Shown: positions 30,001-32,762, numbered from the stretch's first letter. The stretch: 64,000 nucleotides of DNA from Sinomonas cellulolyticus (GCF_014656475.1 NZ_BNCM01000008.1:62001-126000), one strand, 5' to 3'. The notes: generated from the letters alone by a model not told the origin. Translations and numbers: made by a program.

Positions 30001-32762
30001 AAGACCGAACCGCCCGCGCGGGTCTCGTCCGACTCGATCGTCACGGATGTCGCCTGGATCGTCGAACCGGAGATGTATGCCTCTGTCGTCACGTTCGCGA
30101 CACCGATGCCCACGCCGACGCCGACGCCCGCGGAGCCGCTCGACGTCGTGCTTCCGTCGCCGGTGGCGCTCGAGGAGGCCTGCGAGCTGGTGAGGATCTT
30201 GAGGGCGCCGGTCACGAGGTGCGCGGCCTGGACGACCGCCTGCGTGACCGCCGTCAGGACGCTCACGGCGAGGGCGCCGGCGAGGCCAATCGCGCCGTCG
30301 GCGGTGGTGGCCTGGCCGTTCGCGCGGGACGGATCGTTCACGGGCTTGTCGTTGGCGGTCGATCCGCCCTGGCCGGCCTTCGCCGACGCGGCGTTCGCGC
30401 CATCCGCGTTCGCTGCGATCGTGATGTTCGCGGCCGTGGTGGGGACCGCACCCGTCGAGTCGATGACCGCCTTCGTGGTCTGGCTCAGGTTCACGATCGC
30501 GATGCCTGCTCCCGAGGTCGCCGCGCTTGCGTCGCCCGTGCCCGTGAGGCCGGCGTGGTTCGTGGCCGTGAGGGCGAGGTCACCCGTGACCTCGAGGTGC
30601 GCAGTGTTCGTGACCTTCGTGACCGCCGTCGAGCTCACCGTCACGATCGCGACCGAGGCATCGTTCGAGGCCGTGCCGCTCGAGTCCGCCGACCCCTCGC
30701 TCTTCGCGGCGTCGGAGCCGGGCGTCGCCGCGACGTCGACCGTCGACGTCGAGCTGACGGTCGTCTTGCCGGTCGCTGTGACGACGGCCGAGTCGCCGAT
30801 CGTGACCTCCGCGCCGGAGGTCACGACAGCCGCGTCGCCGTACTTCTTGACGAGCGTCACCGGGCCGACCGTCGAGGCCGCGGAGAGGACCACGTCACCG
30901 GTGGCAGCGATGTGCGTGCTGCCGAGGAGGGAGACGAGCGCCTTCGAGGAGACGTTCACCGCGTAGGCGAGGGTATCGCTCGCGTCCGGAACGACCGTCG
31001 ACGCGGCCTGAGCTGTGAAGCCGGCCGAGGTGACCTGGCTGTCCTGGAGCGTGACTTCGACGTCGCCGCAGTGCGTCGCGAGGACCGCGCAGCTGCGCGG
31101 ATCGCTCAGCAGGTTCCGCGGGCCGCCCGAGATGTTGTCCGCGGCGTCAAGGAGGACGTTGCCGGCGGTGAGGTTCGTTCCGCTGGCCAGCGTGATCTTC
31201 TCGAGCTTGAGGACGAAGAGCGCGGTGCCGAGCGAGATCGGGCCGCTGAGGACGATCGAGTCCCAGCCCGCCCCGCCGTCGATGGTGAGCGAGGTGGTCG
31301 GCGCCGAGAACGTGGTGGATTCGAAGCTGCTGTTCGTGCTCGCGAGCGTCAACGTGGTCCCGGACTGGGTCAGCGTCGCCTGGTCGTCACCCGAGCTGAG
31401 TGTGAAGACCATGTCCGCGGCCGTGCCCGAATTCGTGATCGGTTCGATGTTCGTGTAGCTGATCGTCGTCGCGTCGAGGTAGAGCGTGCCGGTCGAGCCG
31501 TTGACTGCCACCGAGCGCGAACTCGTCACCGTTCCCGCCGTGGCCAGGGTGTCGAACCCCGGGCCGCCGTCGAAGGCCACCGTGATGTTCGGGTTGGCCG
31601 TGCCGCGGTCTACGAGGAGCGTGTCGTTCCCCACGGTGCCCAGGACCGAGATGCCCGAGATCGCCGACAGCTGCCGGGTCTGCCCCTCGAAGGTGACCGT
31701 CCCGTCCGCGTGGAACGCCAGCGTCGACGTCGTCGAGGTCATCTGCAGCGCCCACGGGGACGGCGACGCCGGCGAGACCGAGGTGGTCGTCGCCGGCGCG
31801 GGAGCCGAGGTGGTCGTGGTCGTGGGGCTCGCGGTGGTTGTCGTGGTCGTGGTCGCCGGAGAGGTGGTCGCCGTCGACCCGGTCGTGGTCGTCTCCGACG
31901 GGGCCGTCGCCGTGCTCGGGGCCGCAGCCGTCTCCGACGGAGCCGTCGCCGTGCTCGCAGCCGCAGCCGTCTCCGACGGAGCCGTCGCCGTGCTCGCAGC
32001 CGCAGTCGTCTCCGACGGGGCCGTCGCCGTGCTCGCAGCCGCAGTCGTCTCCGACGGGGCCGTCGCCGTGCTCGCAGCCGCAGTCGTCTCCGACGGGGCC
32101 GTCGCCGTGCTCGCAGCCGCAGTCGTCTCCGACGGGGCCGTGGTGGTCGACGCCGTCGTGGTCGCCGTGGTGGTGGCCGGAGCCGGTACGGGCGCCGGAG
32201 CCGGCGCCGGAGCCGGAGCCGGAGCCGGCGCGGGGACTGTCAGGACCGTCGTGGTCCGGCGCTCCCCGGGGTTGAGCACCCGGCTCATGAGGTCCGAGCC
32301 GCCCGCGAGGTCCGCCAGGCCGAGCACGTGGCCCAGCTCGTGGGCGATCACGGTCTGGAGGTCCATCCGGTTCGCGGCGACCGCCCCGACGCTCCAGCCC
32401 CAGCCGGCCGCCGTCGGGCTCACCGTGATGACGGTTCCGCTGGTGACGGCGAGGGCTGTCCCGCCGAGCGGGGCGACGGCGAACGTCGCGGCACTCACGT
32501 CGTGCCCGGCCCACAGGCTCGCAGCGGCGCCGTAGACCGCCTGGATGTCCGCGAGCGTGATCGCCGTCGTGACGGGAACCGCGGGCAGCGAGGCCGCATC
32601 CTGGTGGTTCGCCAGCTCTGCGGGACTCACTGCCCAGGGGCCGCCCTGCGGGTCCGCGAGCGTCGATGCGCCAGCCGGTGTGGCGACGGCGAGCACCATG
32701 GCAAAGGCTGCGAGAGCGGCTACCAGCCGCTCCAGCCCCTTCCACAGCGCAGACCGAATCAT
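1..32762 (-). CDS. Giant secreted metzincin / beta-strand-repeat / RTX protein (C-terminus beyond left edge)
   Basis: The frame is open with no stop from the ATG at 32762 to the left edge, giving at least 10,920 residues (about 1 MDa). A TGA lies three codons upstream in frame, which fixes this as the earliest start; no strong Shine-Dalgarno is visible. Residues 1-32 form a signal peptide ending ATPAGA. A zinc-protease domain follows (about 40-165), then a Pro/Ala/Thr/Ser-rich linker (about 175-330). Next come thousands of residues rich in A, G, T, S and V with alternating beta-strand patterns (phrases such as GASIGLNLV and LALGIALAL recur). These include regular modules, carbohydrate-binding-like motifs, Calx-beta-like domains and C-terminal GGxGxDxI-type calcium-binding repeats. 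The likely role is a cell-surface or matrix adhesin with a processing or degradative protease head. Export is probably Sec-dependent, because of the N-terminal signal. The C-terminal anchor, if any, lies outside the window. Function is inferred from architecture only. Confidence 0.9.
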   Translation of the reverse strand, partial: MIRSALWKGLERLVAALAAFAMVLAVATPAGASTLADPQGGPWAVSPAELANHQDAASLPAVPVTTAITLADIQAVYGAAASLWAGHDVSAATFAVAPLGGTALAVTSGTVITVSPTAAGWGWSVGAVAANRMDLQTVIAHELGHVLGLADLAGGSDLMSRVLNPGERRTTTVLTVPAPAPAPAPAPAPAPVPAPATTTATTTASTTTAPSETTAAASTATAPSETTAAASTATAPSETTAAASTATAPSETTAAASTATAPSETAAAASTATAPSETAAAPSTATAPSETTTTGSTATTSPATTTTTTTASPTTTTTSAPAPATTTSVSPASPSPWALQMTSTTSTLAFHADGTVTFEGQTRQLSAISGISVLGTVGNDTLLVDRGTANPNITVAFDGGPGFDTLATAGTVTSSRSVAVNGSTGTLYLDATTISYTNIEPITNSGTAADMVFTLSSGDDQATLTQSGTTLTLASTNSSFESTTFSAPTTSLTIDGGAGWDSIVLSGPISLGTALFVLKLEKITLASGTNLTAGNVLLDAADNISGGPRNLLSDPRSCAVLATHCGDVEVTLQDSQVTSAGFTAQAASTVVPDASDTLAYAVNVSSKALVSLLGSTHIAATGDVVLSAASTVGPVTLVKKYGDAAVVTSGAEVTIGDSAVVTATGKTTVSSTSTVDVAATPGSDAAKSEGSADSSGTASNDASVAIVTVSSTAVTKVTNTAHLEVTGDLALTATNHAGLTGTGDASAATSGAGIAIVNLSQTTKAVIDSTGAVPTTAANITIAANADGANAASAKAGQGGSTANDKPVNDPSRANGQATTADGAIGLAGALAVSVLTAVTQAVVQAAHLVTGALKILTSSQASSSATGDGSTTSSGSAGVGVGVGIGVANVTTEAYISGSTIQATSVTIESDETRAGGSVFTSSATSGATNNSGGVGAAGSFALTVVNGRTLAEVRGVGNTLAGTPAVTLKATGKHVNSAKATSAQNGGATGIGASIALGIIDSIVAARLVQNAGLTGAGALALTATGSDGTTTSATGGAAGGSNASLMGVVAITISNVQTIASLLAGPEITIAGALTGVATQAASATTTATGSTTAGSGATLAAGISLALTVADHSVDSSIDRDTTAGGDVAMSADGTSATSTTSTASAAGAQGGTTSSPTSTDSSGKTANQKADAQLAFASGKSTANGGSGSSASSTPAASDSSGNSITVAAAIAFNLVTSSSTSELAPAATLSTPGKVSFASANTTTAQATADGSAAGGSGPTIGAAIAINKATIINEASTGAGASVTATGLALTAVNHADASAPSTPLAHSTGASATSGASGTGSNMGVAGSFALNIANLSTTAAVHAATATSTDPLGGVYLGGTGNAAATAGSSSSSGASASSAQSTGGSGGTFGMGASIGLNLVTDQVFAGVDRLALGTRGPPLTGIKDFTIQATNSDTLTTAIDGGAGGANISLAPAIAISLANVSTTAGIGGADPSLGTTAFAGAVSATADQTTKVTTTAKGAATAASGGALALGIALALAIVDSTSSAPLDRTLSAASASFTAHHTESTTTTGTASAAGAQGEGSDTSGQDVNGKADAALGDAKGKQTANGGKATSTSATPKTTVDKASGGSGSISVAAAIAISIVGVGTTAQLASGVSLTTTGAASFSADTNADAVTEAKGDATSPSSAGIGAAVAINFANVTTQALVPVGATVNAGSLALSATERAVPATGGGADTVNTLSAKATSGATAGADIGLAGSFALNLVNIQTQALVLGTVVLAVTGATRDVTLTAAQSTENTANAAAKTDVSGGASGLGASVALDLINDDTTASLGAGASVTGAHQLSGTATGSDKATTTATGGAAASGTGALSLAASLALTISNVSTTASILAGPATAISAGAAFHAAQTATVAGTANGAAQGGSTLALGLSLALTIANHTVDSSLDRSLTAGADVGFLAEGTSQVSDASIASAAGAKGTGSDTSGKDVNGKADATSGTAAGLQNANSSKTTTAPTSPKATTDSSSGGSGSIAVAAAISVTLSTQTVTSVLAAGFTLATAGKATFAAAANTDAKATADGSATSPSGAGIGAAVAINLANATVLASVMAGATANVGSLVLSATERVVGTDSINSFDAEAKSGATAGSDIGLAGSFALNLVNVSVTASLAGTLVLPGGLPTTADMTITAGSATENIAKATAATNITGGTLGLGASVALNLINDTVAGTIAAGATLTNGHALSMTAVNSDKATTDAEGGAKATGQTTLSLAASLALTISEVATTASILAGPALSLAGGITAHADQTATIVDTAKGASSGGSTLGLGLALALTIADHVVDSSLYRNTTAGANVSFAADSVSQSSSTATASAAGAEGEQGGTGKDSSGKDVNQKGDASLATAKGLQSANSGGKTTSSSSTPSTKQDSGGTNVTVAAAVAINLVTSTTTALLAPGVSLIVNGGTASFTTTNHTDASATADGSSSNSSSVGIGAAVAINLVTVRNEASLGIGSQLTAQGLTLSATTRTLGASNTQHTITASATAGASGTSGTLGLAGAFALNVVNLTTVATVHADATTNLPAAPTGTVQLLGGAASMTAGSASSSTTKAKAKQEGSGTVGIGASVGINLVNDTVYAGIDQVADPTRGPPLTGAGTVTIKATTESVVDNEVDAGGKGGSVTVTPAVAVTIATLRTSASVGASASALTAGGAVQATATQNATTTTIAKGDTTVGSSAGFGISLALAIVDDAVDSGSARSITATGGTSSVSFWALGTSATTTTAEAAAEGAEGQTTSGANGKDSSGTDVNQKADSKLGAAKQTQADNSNGKTTGTSSTPKAASNENSGASVSVAAAVAINVVTTTSRAWFGDGVVISSGAVVTLKSTANTDARATARGDTTADASVGIGAGVSVNKVDITNTALTGTATITATGLILSAGMTPGGAGDVLRVWSAADGVWKTIDSGKQLPGPSDGDLAAAKAKTSSNNAGIYKYDGTSAKWVLQTDAGASIASGTTLPSSPADGTLFVLMAPKDGHPIGSVWKYSTGGSSWSFVTKDAYDDFDALPADTTAKDTLFQLIQQDGSNAGGLYKRTASHTWVASSATVTDGDHLPESPADGQVFRLWEHEATATAYAGVGKADSVGIAGAIAINIVTEHTTALLQAGASATLTSAAASMTALANSYDLAKATSKAEVGSATGVGASVALTVLPGSSVRAGAEDGATLTGGTSLTIDAMGFRELPTTAEGGTAGGTAVTPVVALVVSVGDTVEARLGTPASGGTGYAASAGGTGAVVVHATHVNRIATEGNAEAAGKSTAVGIDVAVNAVVGWSTTATIARDVTAASVDVLASSEMTSEAKSVASAKGSSDSETKSGDAKANEQANGSNPNTQSTKGSTAGMPSSSGGTNGSNGATGANSQSSSQSGSSGGGTGVAAAIGVNWVVATTSGSIAPNVTVVATTGAVTVQGLMLAEAAARGTGSAIDLQKDTGVGAAIGLNVQVLTTTASIGAGAHVTGQTGVSVVAGTPDAKHSTFIIWGISAGAGNNTAGVAASAAVQILLLTTTASVGAGAAISAPAGGITVSAADAVIFQSIALSGGFSKGNGTAIGGAIAVDYAEITTKAAVDSTALTPTSLDASGAISVTSAASLAGQEPETPLKGKITLPSATNVAAGGGASNGGAAVSGSFIIQIFSIDTQSYLGAGTKVNQTIGLGGPGQTLTVRATSNLTLIDVAGALSLSKSSAAVGLTVIVDVFNINVLARIGDGALVSAGGMVTVDAESVETLTEVSVAGGASLNSASVTGAVVVVVLNQGGSSPKVLASIGAAASVTGSGGVAVTASKTGTVNLAAGNIAVGGGSAGVGASAVIVVRDSTVEASVGAGSTIHAGGTGLAVSATQDADNLFLAVGGAGGNSAGVAGSVVVNVTSDTTKAHVDTGSTVTQGTSTALTARDTTTILSLAGVLTVGGTAGVGVGVDVEVLTKDTEAWIGHGATVSGTGSLSVDAVSSEKLTSISVGGGFAGTAAVNVNAAVPAITVTTKAYLEDGVSPSDGVTATMGGTVRVSADEALTLNAIAGNISASGTAAVGAAVAVPVVTKETHAWIGNYAAVSGAGASGLDVASGSYTVTPHDPRFAPSDITGGTTIHVDAHGFADGDQVQYDAGYGTPISPLAQGGQYYVKVIDANHFQLFSAADLSGSPIVLSGGTGESHRLFKTNEANVTQDKTPRFNPDNAVDLVGNRIRLPYSLGTISNNDAVVYSSGGGAPIGGLVDGGTYYYKDLGGGWFQLLDKPADKGGVVITLGTGWTGRSHSLVREGDAPAGDASAMGPRDIAEGTTPGFRGVAVTANNSDSIGAFGIGLGFSGTAAVTLAGAIAVVTVHTSAHVGAQAKVNCGATCADNVAGADAGQSVQVSAANQFYQLGIAFTLAIAGTAGVSIPVAVRVVTLDTFAYIGTSTSVNARNSIAVTADGRDTVLSFALGAGGGTVGVAGTVAVTVLTVHTFACTGTPGGSDPFECTGNGAALSAGNNVVVAATDATRLLLITVALAGGYVGVGAAVGVATLDKKVRAYLGAGSVVDALAQGTPVAGVPDGTLGGTQSFSGVIVHAGSSEDIFGLVPAIGGGFVGVAGGVQVTLLTTSTVASIGGYSTVNSAPGASSAQGVSVTATDSFKSLTIAGGAAGGFVGVSGGVDVGTANSSVLAHIDGPSTINALGSVEVYALSSKDVSTFAVSLSIGAVGVAASVSVWTVGMTPTSTYQDSNGGNFRDAWSSANSYAKGDVVTYGSTQYTATDDIAAGGSNPTVDTAHWRGPSDAMSGDAGNSVTSAGSTAQGGGSGGYQNHSLDGTSAGSAAPWSSAVNYQSGQLVTYNGNTYSATADIASGGLDPEHNSAWRLNAGTESATNARLASRLSAASSKIAGAAPTANLGSAALSTAPTGGTAATIDATVIAGGHVNVWAVDRLHVLGVAGAGAAGLGGLGVSILVLNVKSATNAGIGGTATVRAGSGSGGTVSVKARMDDETVTGVGFVGAAGAVAIGAQVVVINDDSTQNAHIDSSTSVSTLIGTVTGQGVTQAGGGIDVAAYAQRTANSYAIGIGLGAVAVGVSAAVVNVTGGASATVGNIAVGAFGPVQHLTVSVIDNATNDLLAIAFQAGVAGGFAGDLAFVSLGGTATASSGAHGTLGAGGLSVTADGVHTAAARTLNVATGVLAVSVTVARVTNARSMEALVGPTSAIMFSGPAPLLVKATASNSATATAPGGGAGGVQVTALLAFATISGHTTAEADGSASNASTITVQAFADNTANATSTTIGVSVVGLSGGVATADITSGAKIEATIGTGAALSGSGAVLIEAGTRNAGNKATAAATLGNLGGVAALSVMAAAAHDNSAARVHINGSVTTTSTASTPGAAAIGVHANGTNLATADIFVVSGSLGFAGNGSMAFAEVGSSGDVEVLGQAGGALHANGLVEVTAISDNHAEASTVLGAGGFAALGVSVPTAKVDGGTDIRLDGTSTTGTAASATAASTNLAEATTKAITMGAIAAQIASAKAEIGSNATTEAGIGSANVGSGAVTLTATSFDTATAESGGASGAGLSVQVFTPEAQIHGSTRAYVAAGSTVVAGSLTAVATATPKATGTAKMLGLALISGTGATPVANVDGTTEVYVGASSTVSLGSGTADLEASRNASATVTNVDIAIAAVSIAYVDLEATTAGTIAAHIDDGANLTAGSLTLHAGGTSTPTATNAPPSGSNITVGLASGAFITTHATDSTTVAAYVGPDGAAADASHPATVTVSGTGTAASVAASLTSAPRAVTDMISVGLGFNLVIVTETTTSAPTVKAFLGGSAKVSASAGAVEFVSSASATAIADGRGIGIAGGFSAGATTATSDFRPTLQAYTVGGGELHGTGVTVTARLNVDSTGAPIQPSVTLAGDSTPSTVDPSFARVRLTGIAVGGGVTAASATATSTPEVATTVGVGTQLTGPGWVNIASVVFNAATADARSLSAGVVAGIGLAQPTAEAGGHVKTDFNGTAAGVTAVTIGSTVDSSAIVHGRAAAGGVGAGVVAGTYQATTDLGVATGVGGAVSASGDVTVQSVERNSTIADYSAVAFGGFGAAGISTVRATDSSSVSAAVSGSISSGGTLSLLAYHNFDGSNFLTDHVVDASGSALTAAIGLAISSNNLYAKAASSTTATLAQGGTLAAPGGVIDIRAVSGNFAKSKLKNANGAILNVSVDSNPDAEASGTTTASVLGNVRVFDGVNSTPGASTLRVFAKGNDTAVAGMDESGGGLLSVTNSTSTSHGTPSVGVVLGGPSSVIRVSGDITAQSVGLTDSDASTSSATGGAINVTKFSATATLSPTSTASVTGGASVKATGAISLDASANPPLPPASDGTFDGVSGVSDAANTITFTANHNANTGDVVTYDAQGHPVIPGLIDQATYSVIVTGPQSLALGAVFTGANVKPDTDVIDFGVREHHLHEGDIVWYSAVPLGASGVTSGVGGLTNNTRYRVHVLDAYRIKLQPLGFTATQVSVNAGSINGGTGVVSVSNSFHDGDFVTYYQPNTAATFSSGQVNVVWDGGAKKWVAATGSDVNDVYFAVEDPNNQGSFLDMGFSTGTRVYYAPYSGSTIGIAAGYYYLIRISGQEYKFADSLCHATGNAGDCGTQTNQPQAALTLTPDTSVAGKAVVQQLWYAANAPISGLQDGHGYYVVGCGGACTSSFKLSDTLGGAAKTYTIVPGQTGGLHTFARDGINLAVPTLPAGVTSAGNLVYTLIEDIAPASASGTQKLHGIGENIPFGAISGDQIVSASATGGGGGAISVSTAASLAEVLSTLGATVGNGATLDGGTVSVTTHGIVAGKTVSSNDSGGLISVNSASADTHLYMGNAILVDTNAVLSAAQSVTVAAYSVLIPTMIASSSSGGLFAGGSSGETILTDYSTTVDVKGTVTAGTTAAIESHTAAYAYGRGTADVGGLGVSGVTNLLVAIGTGDGSWVPGAAAVGLTQTTIGGAVSGRAVAVGSYVDALQATGTSRTRATAFGANSEATTAVNVSGLTQTVLASGSSITGNVSTALNAEYRGISIDSYASSTCHCFGGHTSPTASADINTTAQVAGMSGSTITTSDLTVTVNQLVDRYLRHTDRSGGFLDFGGSSSDGGSQNFNRWIFWESTVIMLGEPNPWIEVDSAGNVTKLVNATVRDTMGHVYTDDPFNNIHTVGQLTGPTFSVDDILYDHGANARFLANVPTNISGGSAPAGVIWGGLGQFQFQQTWDYVKILNASNLNMIVNRINVVNTLNSPVIDIRVQTIKPGTGHATSGLSPPVVGGSFDVDIKYTFPPTLVLIQNTCAYTCPGQNPFIRLDNFIENPIGTTEADNASGDILAGPLGALNPNTKVIRTNVLTLSAPHGNIGHQAAQHPAAGTQDAERDPIAVELVRYQSVDGAYHDMAITADAGADLVLDLTANRRTDEALGSAFTVTVTRLTAGDDLDVVVNDSKNGNDLATNILVTVNAYHAATSNYHYVFPTGFDPALGADGSPYGSISTNPGSGQYQTHYEPDTADANLARILRAFGTATSTLDSAYQFSEARAGDDLAVCHVATSGVAAQEPTYCPTTAINDATHVVSTATPATVVTFVLNTDVAWTGGAPTHSPVDDPSQSGGYLAADVAQIFLTTNGKITATELAGDMLVGHIDSTQNDVVLSSPQRILDANGQTSIDVTGVNITMTAGTGGVLGGIGLATDFLEVNVDVLRTNTGVLTAIDTASTNTLGVFATEIGDSNPATTDDLRIHLVRTRGDVSLATVKGSVIDANADSAADVIGNTIDLKAMGGSIGATDGTNDLDISSGRFATPWSPSSTTPAATVAFEADTGIFVTEIPDSADASDLGLPAPMNVVLARTFAGNIRLTVAETAAQGEDLNLLPCANPATGGRQSCSLLFVENAPRTTANGQIQRGLIQADAGWVLLRVGDNVTTDGYNAAGGGSVATDANPALVASIRAAQWIDIFGDFSNTGAGSAVGVPDSGWGTVMHLHGELWSGAAQTTNGTANFSGTQTNACVSQLDKDGHACSLTRVFGNTDSDIISFDQTYLRNITRAYGSNTPTPGGSTAPLGDGEDFLFVNQLQTMDVADGMTLTLDGQSGTDTYVIATTGSQPCFAGDPTGSTCHSYVINVLDTGAPGDGADVLTVNGYDSPLSGYDAQGNPYPTDDVFLLRRSQFIASTPTSNTAGERADDPGFVALLHGQLGARTPLFTGNLTLCFQSTGCGAGTAPGRTLIGAAGTFAPGLAGLRIHLGGPTAGVWAGDYTVSSVAADGSWITLAETLPLGVSLTTEQVPTANVVLSNVTVSLLANDVTTSDPTGSAAVRTQAYERVNYDTGINGRLTVNGLGGNDVFASDDVTVTTTLDGGAGNDSFQIGQIYGLQRDAHAFSSNTGVSADGITRDTSGGDLNPQDVFGTVATTRGWVSAGASAPLVAVGDAGDDTFTVYSNQAPLRLEGDDGNDLFVVRAFALAEVRTGHGLPASMGGLSCTDPGVSLTDAQRATCDIVWINAADQIAMPRLTSGFSTAAESDIRTGAGQNQVEYNMNAPVSIDGGTGFNKVVILGTEFADHIVVTSKAIYGAGLSVKYVNIQVLEIDALEGDDTIDVLSTAPGMATRVIGGLGSDTINVAGDVAGDVFALNIDGTSSTVNHGVVSTDPSYNGIVADGVPVTVARPGQGQVVITESGGFTAVYEGGCYLLTPTTSTCGAAPPLPSLDSYTVHLAAHPVCTGLTDAQCKVYVTISAAYAPSTEHTQLTVGTLPDGAPTGLDGDTILLAANLTGSALADFYRQILLGGASRNVSNRSIVLVFDGTNWNADQTVYLYAVDDKRPEGTRIVTVNHSVISADPTFDGAVVRNVEATIYDNDQADVLIAQTDPATGHLDNETTVLAGTTVTEAADQMTVQLAMAPAAGKTVVVRIVPDANGGMGTVCLASADGRFGIASGAAFSDPTACGATPYVYTATFDSTNWYLPVIVSIHARTILAPMDPRNTAIIMTIDPSSTDPAYLAAAARISARVDVQVISDKVPGVFVSQSDGSTLVQACGNAACTVPGTGDSYTLRLTSAPTSNVTIFVLTDGQVDVTAFGGANYAPYGGQHAAQAFLGVINISGNTVTRGNGSDLGSFLDEGFRIGQKIRISGTGTADDGDYQILNLTASSLTLDRTLPVDRSSWASPFTNVIISQLQDAGIFTGTAGHTLSYNAVTGALTRDDGSSWLDSGFTEGMVVKLSGDPTFYKIQSFGSANGGTLNVLYFTSAAKPAAVDPLATLTQWAAFVTFTPSNWWIAQTVNLVADVHWAVPAGRSTIMTFPKQAHRLDAIRGPLSVEGGTTASDRSLKAAILLPGEGNMPPFRVAAQPPEWQQIDTLNVYDDGSHQNLSGALTSTAVTGLNMGPALDFSNLADPVTHRLPWGEPLVFPGGISYGSLMVDPNTGLYSTDGAVSTIEILNIMLGAGNDTFAVQSTLIQGGDVNPITGLRGELAHHGGITAVHGGGNSPLLVKGTFGVLAVGGASGLVRPDGLPWTDLGFHAGQLVEGPDGRLHTVTGFASSGAPGTLPGDVMLLAGATALAGGPFTGAVSVVDDLAAGNGAVRTPLPAGWSMTQSMLSIVAGNGILISNGQAWQALGFRAGQRVFIPGVGIRTVLAFANSAALNADGNPSDGAVMIVDGAPLTPGALAGVVSRVSSLWVTGSGSVAPTSDGGTLAFAGLPAGALAGSGLTVGMLVRIDGVDGYRIITAIDPVAGTITVNGGPLAATPSWTGTVSAVRLGGDTITVTGGGGPASPLVLYGDTSQDGVWYGGDPTHLTLHNFGPKPMPHVEGADVTLGLSADGHTGTIALTSCAGACTGSGTFLHDGFAVGQELALSLAAPIVQTGSILLGTDRIRLAAGTWNAAYTTGMQITISGLLGVWTITGFDAARQTMLLNGPVISPMPWQNLTVTAVSQYVGIVKAVTATVITLNLALSLADFPAGPHFPVTTPGASMAGVYSVIVLNRVGNSAPFFIFPLANPFQFSGNDVIDAHALPGTDAAGNLLSIGVTMYGGAGDDVLIGSQTGDQIAGGSGADTVFGQRGEDMVYGDSGFNVDLITRVLGVAVVGNGPAGYPAAQYPDRDLLKAGSDLLYGAGAGTVAGANGTTIGQDDNIVFGDLGVITQDVSGARDTTKPVPGKLQKIQTTLLTGGLGVAGLGIAGSPLDGGMGVTSVDSKALQNGGDDWIYGGAGRDLLIGGPGNDAIDGAAQDDMVFGDNVSIQRSLGDWTNGRFQALCGTLLYSRSDLANPCGGSVDAYTSGTLLTNGIAQNYRTANDVPWWAEYKVSNLWQDFAADDGLKWLGSWGNDYLAGGPSNDLILGQMGDDTIQGDGSIDWIAPSSPASILQRVSAFRTPTGCTGAPGTLVCDPVGPLTVYPSVERATDGSDYIEGNAGNDVIFGGLGQDDLVGGSSDFYSLANPYQRPDGASYHVVSDAWGNPTYVADSAVVGDLGKNLIFGGAGTQIDLNNEVGEPGGLNQGVRQLADGTAARDIHARDADTIVGANGDIVRIVGINGTDTSGCVAATAAGKAGDCHLLLSNPDTMRYVTYNWDTYDTSRCTLDANNRPVSCKYNVDGVQVVRGVSLLDYTPGGPDFRPDLFFSPASLAAATCNTSPTQPLCSPILANGAHSDMFAAQLAACTPTLDANGNPVYNPACRIYDIGGVNETHGESGDDTIYSGPGSDIAFGDAQNDQIIGGWGNDWISGGSGDDTVLGDDGRIFTSRNSATGVTWNGSAWVANGCAPNSAGCYSEPLYGVLTLLPTDPNTRISNGNVLDEYIYTPGQVQQAVINRSGALATAVDETPFDLTPRSSGAANPNYDPNNSDDVIFGGLGNDQLHGGAGDDAMSGSEALAASYVQAFDANGNPVGVTRTDFNHPWNPGDVLHFGADTNAWHSNHHVAGRLGEFLLYDEYDPRRII
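600..2700 (-). repeat. RTX (hemolysin-type calcium-binding) repeat region
   Basis: Residues about 10,020-10,720 hold many GGxGxDxhx nonapeptides. Examples are GGAGDDVLIGS, GGSGADTVFG, GGAGRDLLIGG, GGPSNDLILGQ, GGWGNDWISGG and GSGDDTVLGDDG. They come in clusters separated by longer loops rather than as one continuous roll. Such repeats form calcium-dependent parallel beta-rolls. In Gram-negative bacteria they accompany type I secretion. Here an N-terminal Sec signal is present instead, so export followed by calcium-induced folding outside the cell is the likely route. Confidence 0.85.
4950..6900 (-). other. Calx-beta-like domains of the giant protein
   Basis: Residues about 8620-9270 contain three versions of a strand pair ending in F-x-x-x-N-W-x-x-x-Q-T-V-x-L. 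One is IVLVFDGTNWNADQTVYL, followed by AVDDKRPEGTR and IYDND. Repeats of this type (NW..PQ.V.V.AVDD...EG......D.D) are usual in large extracellular proteins with Calx-beta or Calx-beta-like folds and can bind calcium. They lie between the beta-repeat body and the RTX region. The assignment rests on motif resemblance. Confidence 0.6.
18180..18600 (-). other. Two CBM5/12-like (chitin-binding type 3) motifs in the giant protein
   Basis: Two copies, at about 18450-18580 and 18180-18310, read W-S-S-A-N-S-Y-A-K-G-D-V-V-T-Y-G and W-S-S-A-V-N-Y-Q-S-G-Q-L-V-T-Y-N-G. Each continues with a YTATxDIAxGGxxP...W segment. This W...Y..GxxVxYxGxxYxA......P....W pattern is that of the carbohydrate-binding module family 5/12 found in bacterial chitinases and cellulases. 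Both are in the frame of the giant gene (Trp codons at 18552 and 18297). They suggest binding to chitin or another polysaccharide. The domains are minimal, about 40 residues each. Confidence 0.65.
22500..29400 (-). repeat. Tandem ~400-residue beta-strand modules in the giant protein
   Basis: A polar connector of the form D(S/T)SG(K/Q/T)DVN(Q/G)KADA, followed by a Lys/Asn/Ser/Thr stretch, recurs at 29256-29270, 28026-28040, 26835-26849, 25644-25658 and 24405-24419. The spacings are 1230, 1191, 1191 and 1239 bp (410, 397, 397 and 413 residues). Between connectors the same order of strand phrases recurs, such as VAAAIAIN, GASIGLN, RGPPLTG and LALAIVD. A sixth, degenerate connector lies near 22650. 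The array therefore arose by tandem duplication of a module of about 1.2 kb and then diverged. The modules probably form a long beta-solenoid or beta-sandwich stalk. Confidence 0.8.
23451..23990 (-). other. Tyr/Trp-rich insert interrupting the module array
   Basis: Residues about 2924-3104 differ from the surrounding A/G/T/V repeats. Three units of the kind YKY-DGTSAKWVL, VWKYSTGGSSW and LYKRTASHTW alternate with LPxSPADGxxFxL segments. The insert accounts for the larger spacing here between the last two connectors (about 1.7 kb rather than 1.2 kb). Similar short Tyr/Trp units occur in phage tail and carbohydrate-binding proteins, so a binding role is possible. No family can be assigned. Confidence 0.6.
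31891..32163 (-). repeat. 39-bp tandem repeat coding a 13-residue Ala/Thr/Ser linker repeat
   Basis: The sequence GTCTCCGACGG recurs exactly every 39 bp at 31891, 31930, 31969, 32008, 32047, 32086 and 32125. In the gene frame each unit reads TAAASTATAPSET or a close variant. An Ala-Pro run (32170-32240) precedes it on the protein side. The array is a flexible, probably extended and possibly O-glycosylated linker between the protease domain and the repeat body. Nearly identical units imply recent slippage or unequal exchange, so copy number may vary between strains. Confidence 0.9.
32268..32645 (-). other. Snapalysin-like metzincin domain of the giant protein
   Basis: Residues about 40-165 carry HELGHVLGLAD, a HExxHxxGxxD zinc motif with His141, Glu142, His145 and Asp151. 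A Met-turn in SDLMS (Met159) follows. An Asp instead of His as third zinc ligand is characteristic of snapalysin (Streptomyces small neutral protease, family M7); matrixins have His. The domain follows the signal peptide directly with little propeptide. It is predicted to be a zinc endopeptidase acting outside the cell, either on the giant chain itself or on external protein. The substrate is unknown. Confidence 0.8.
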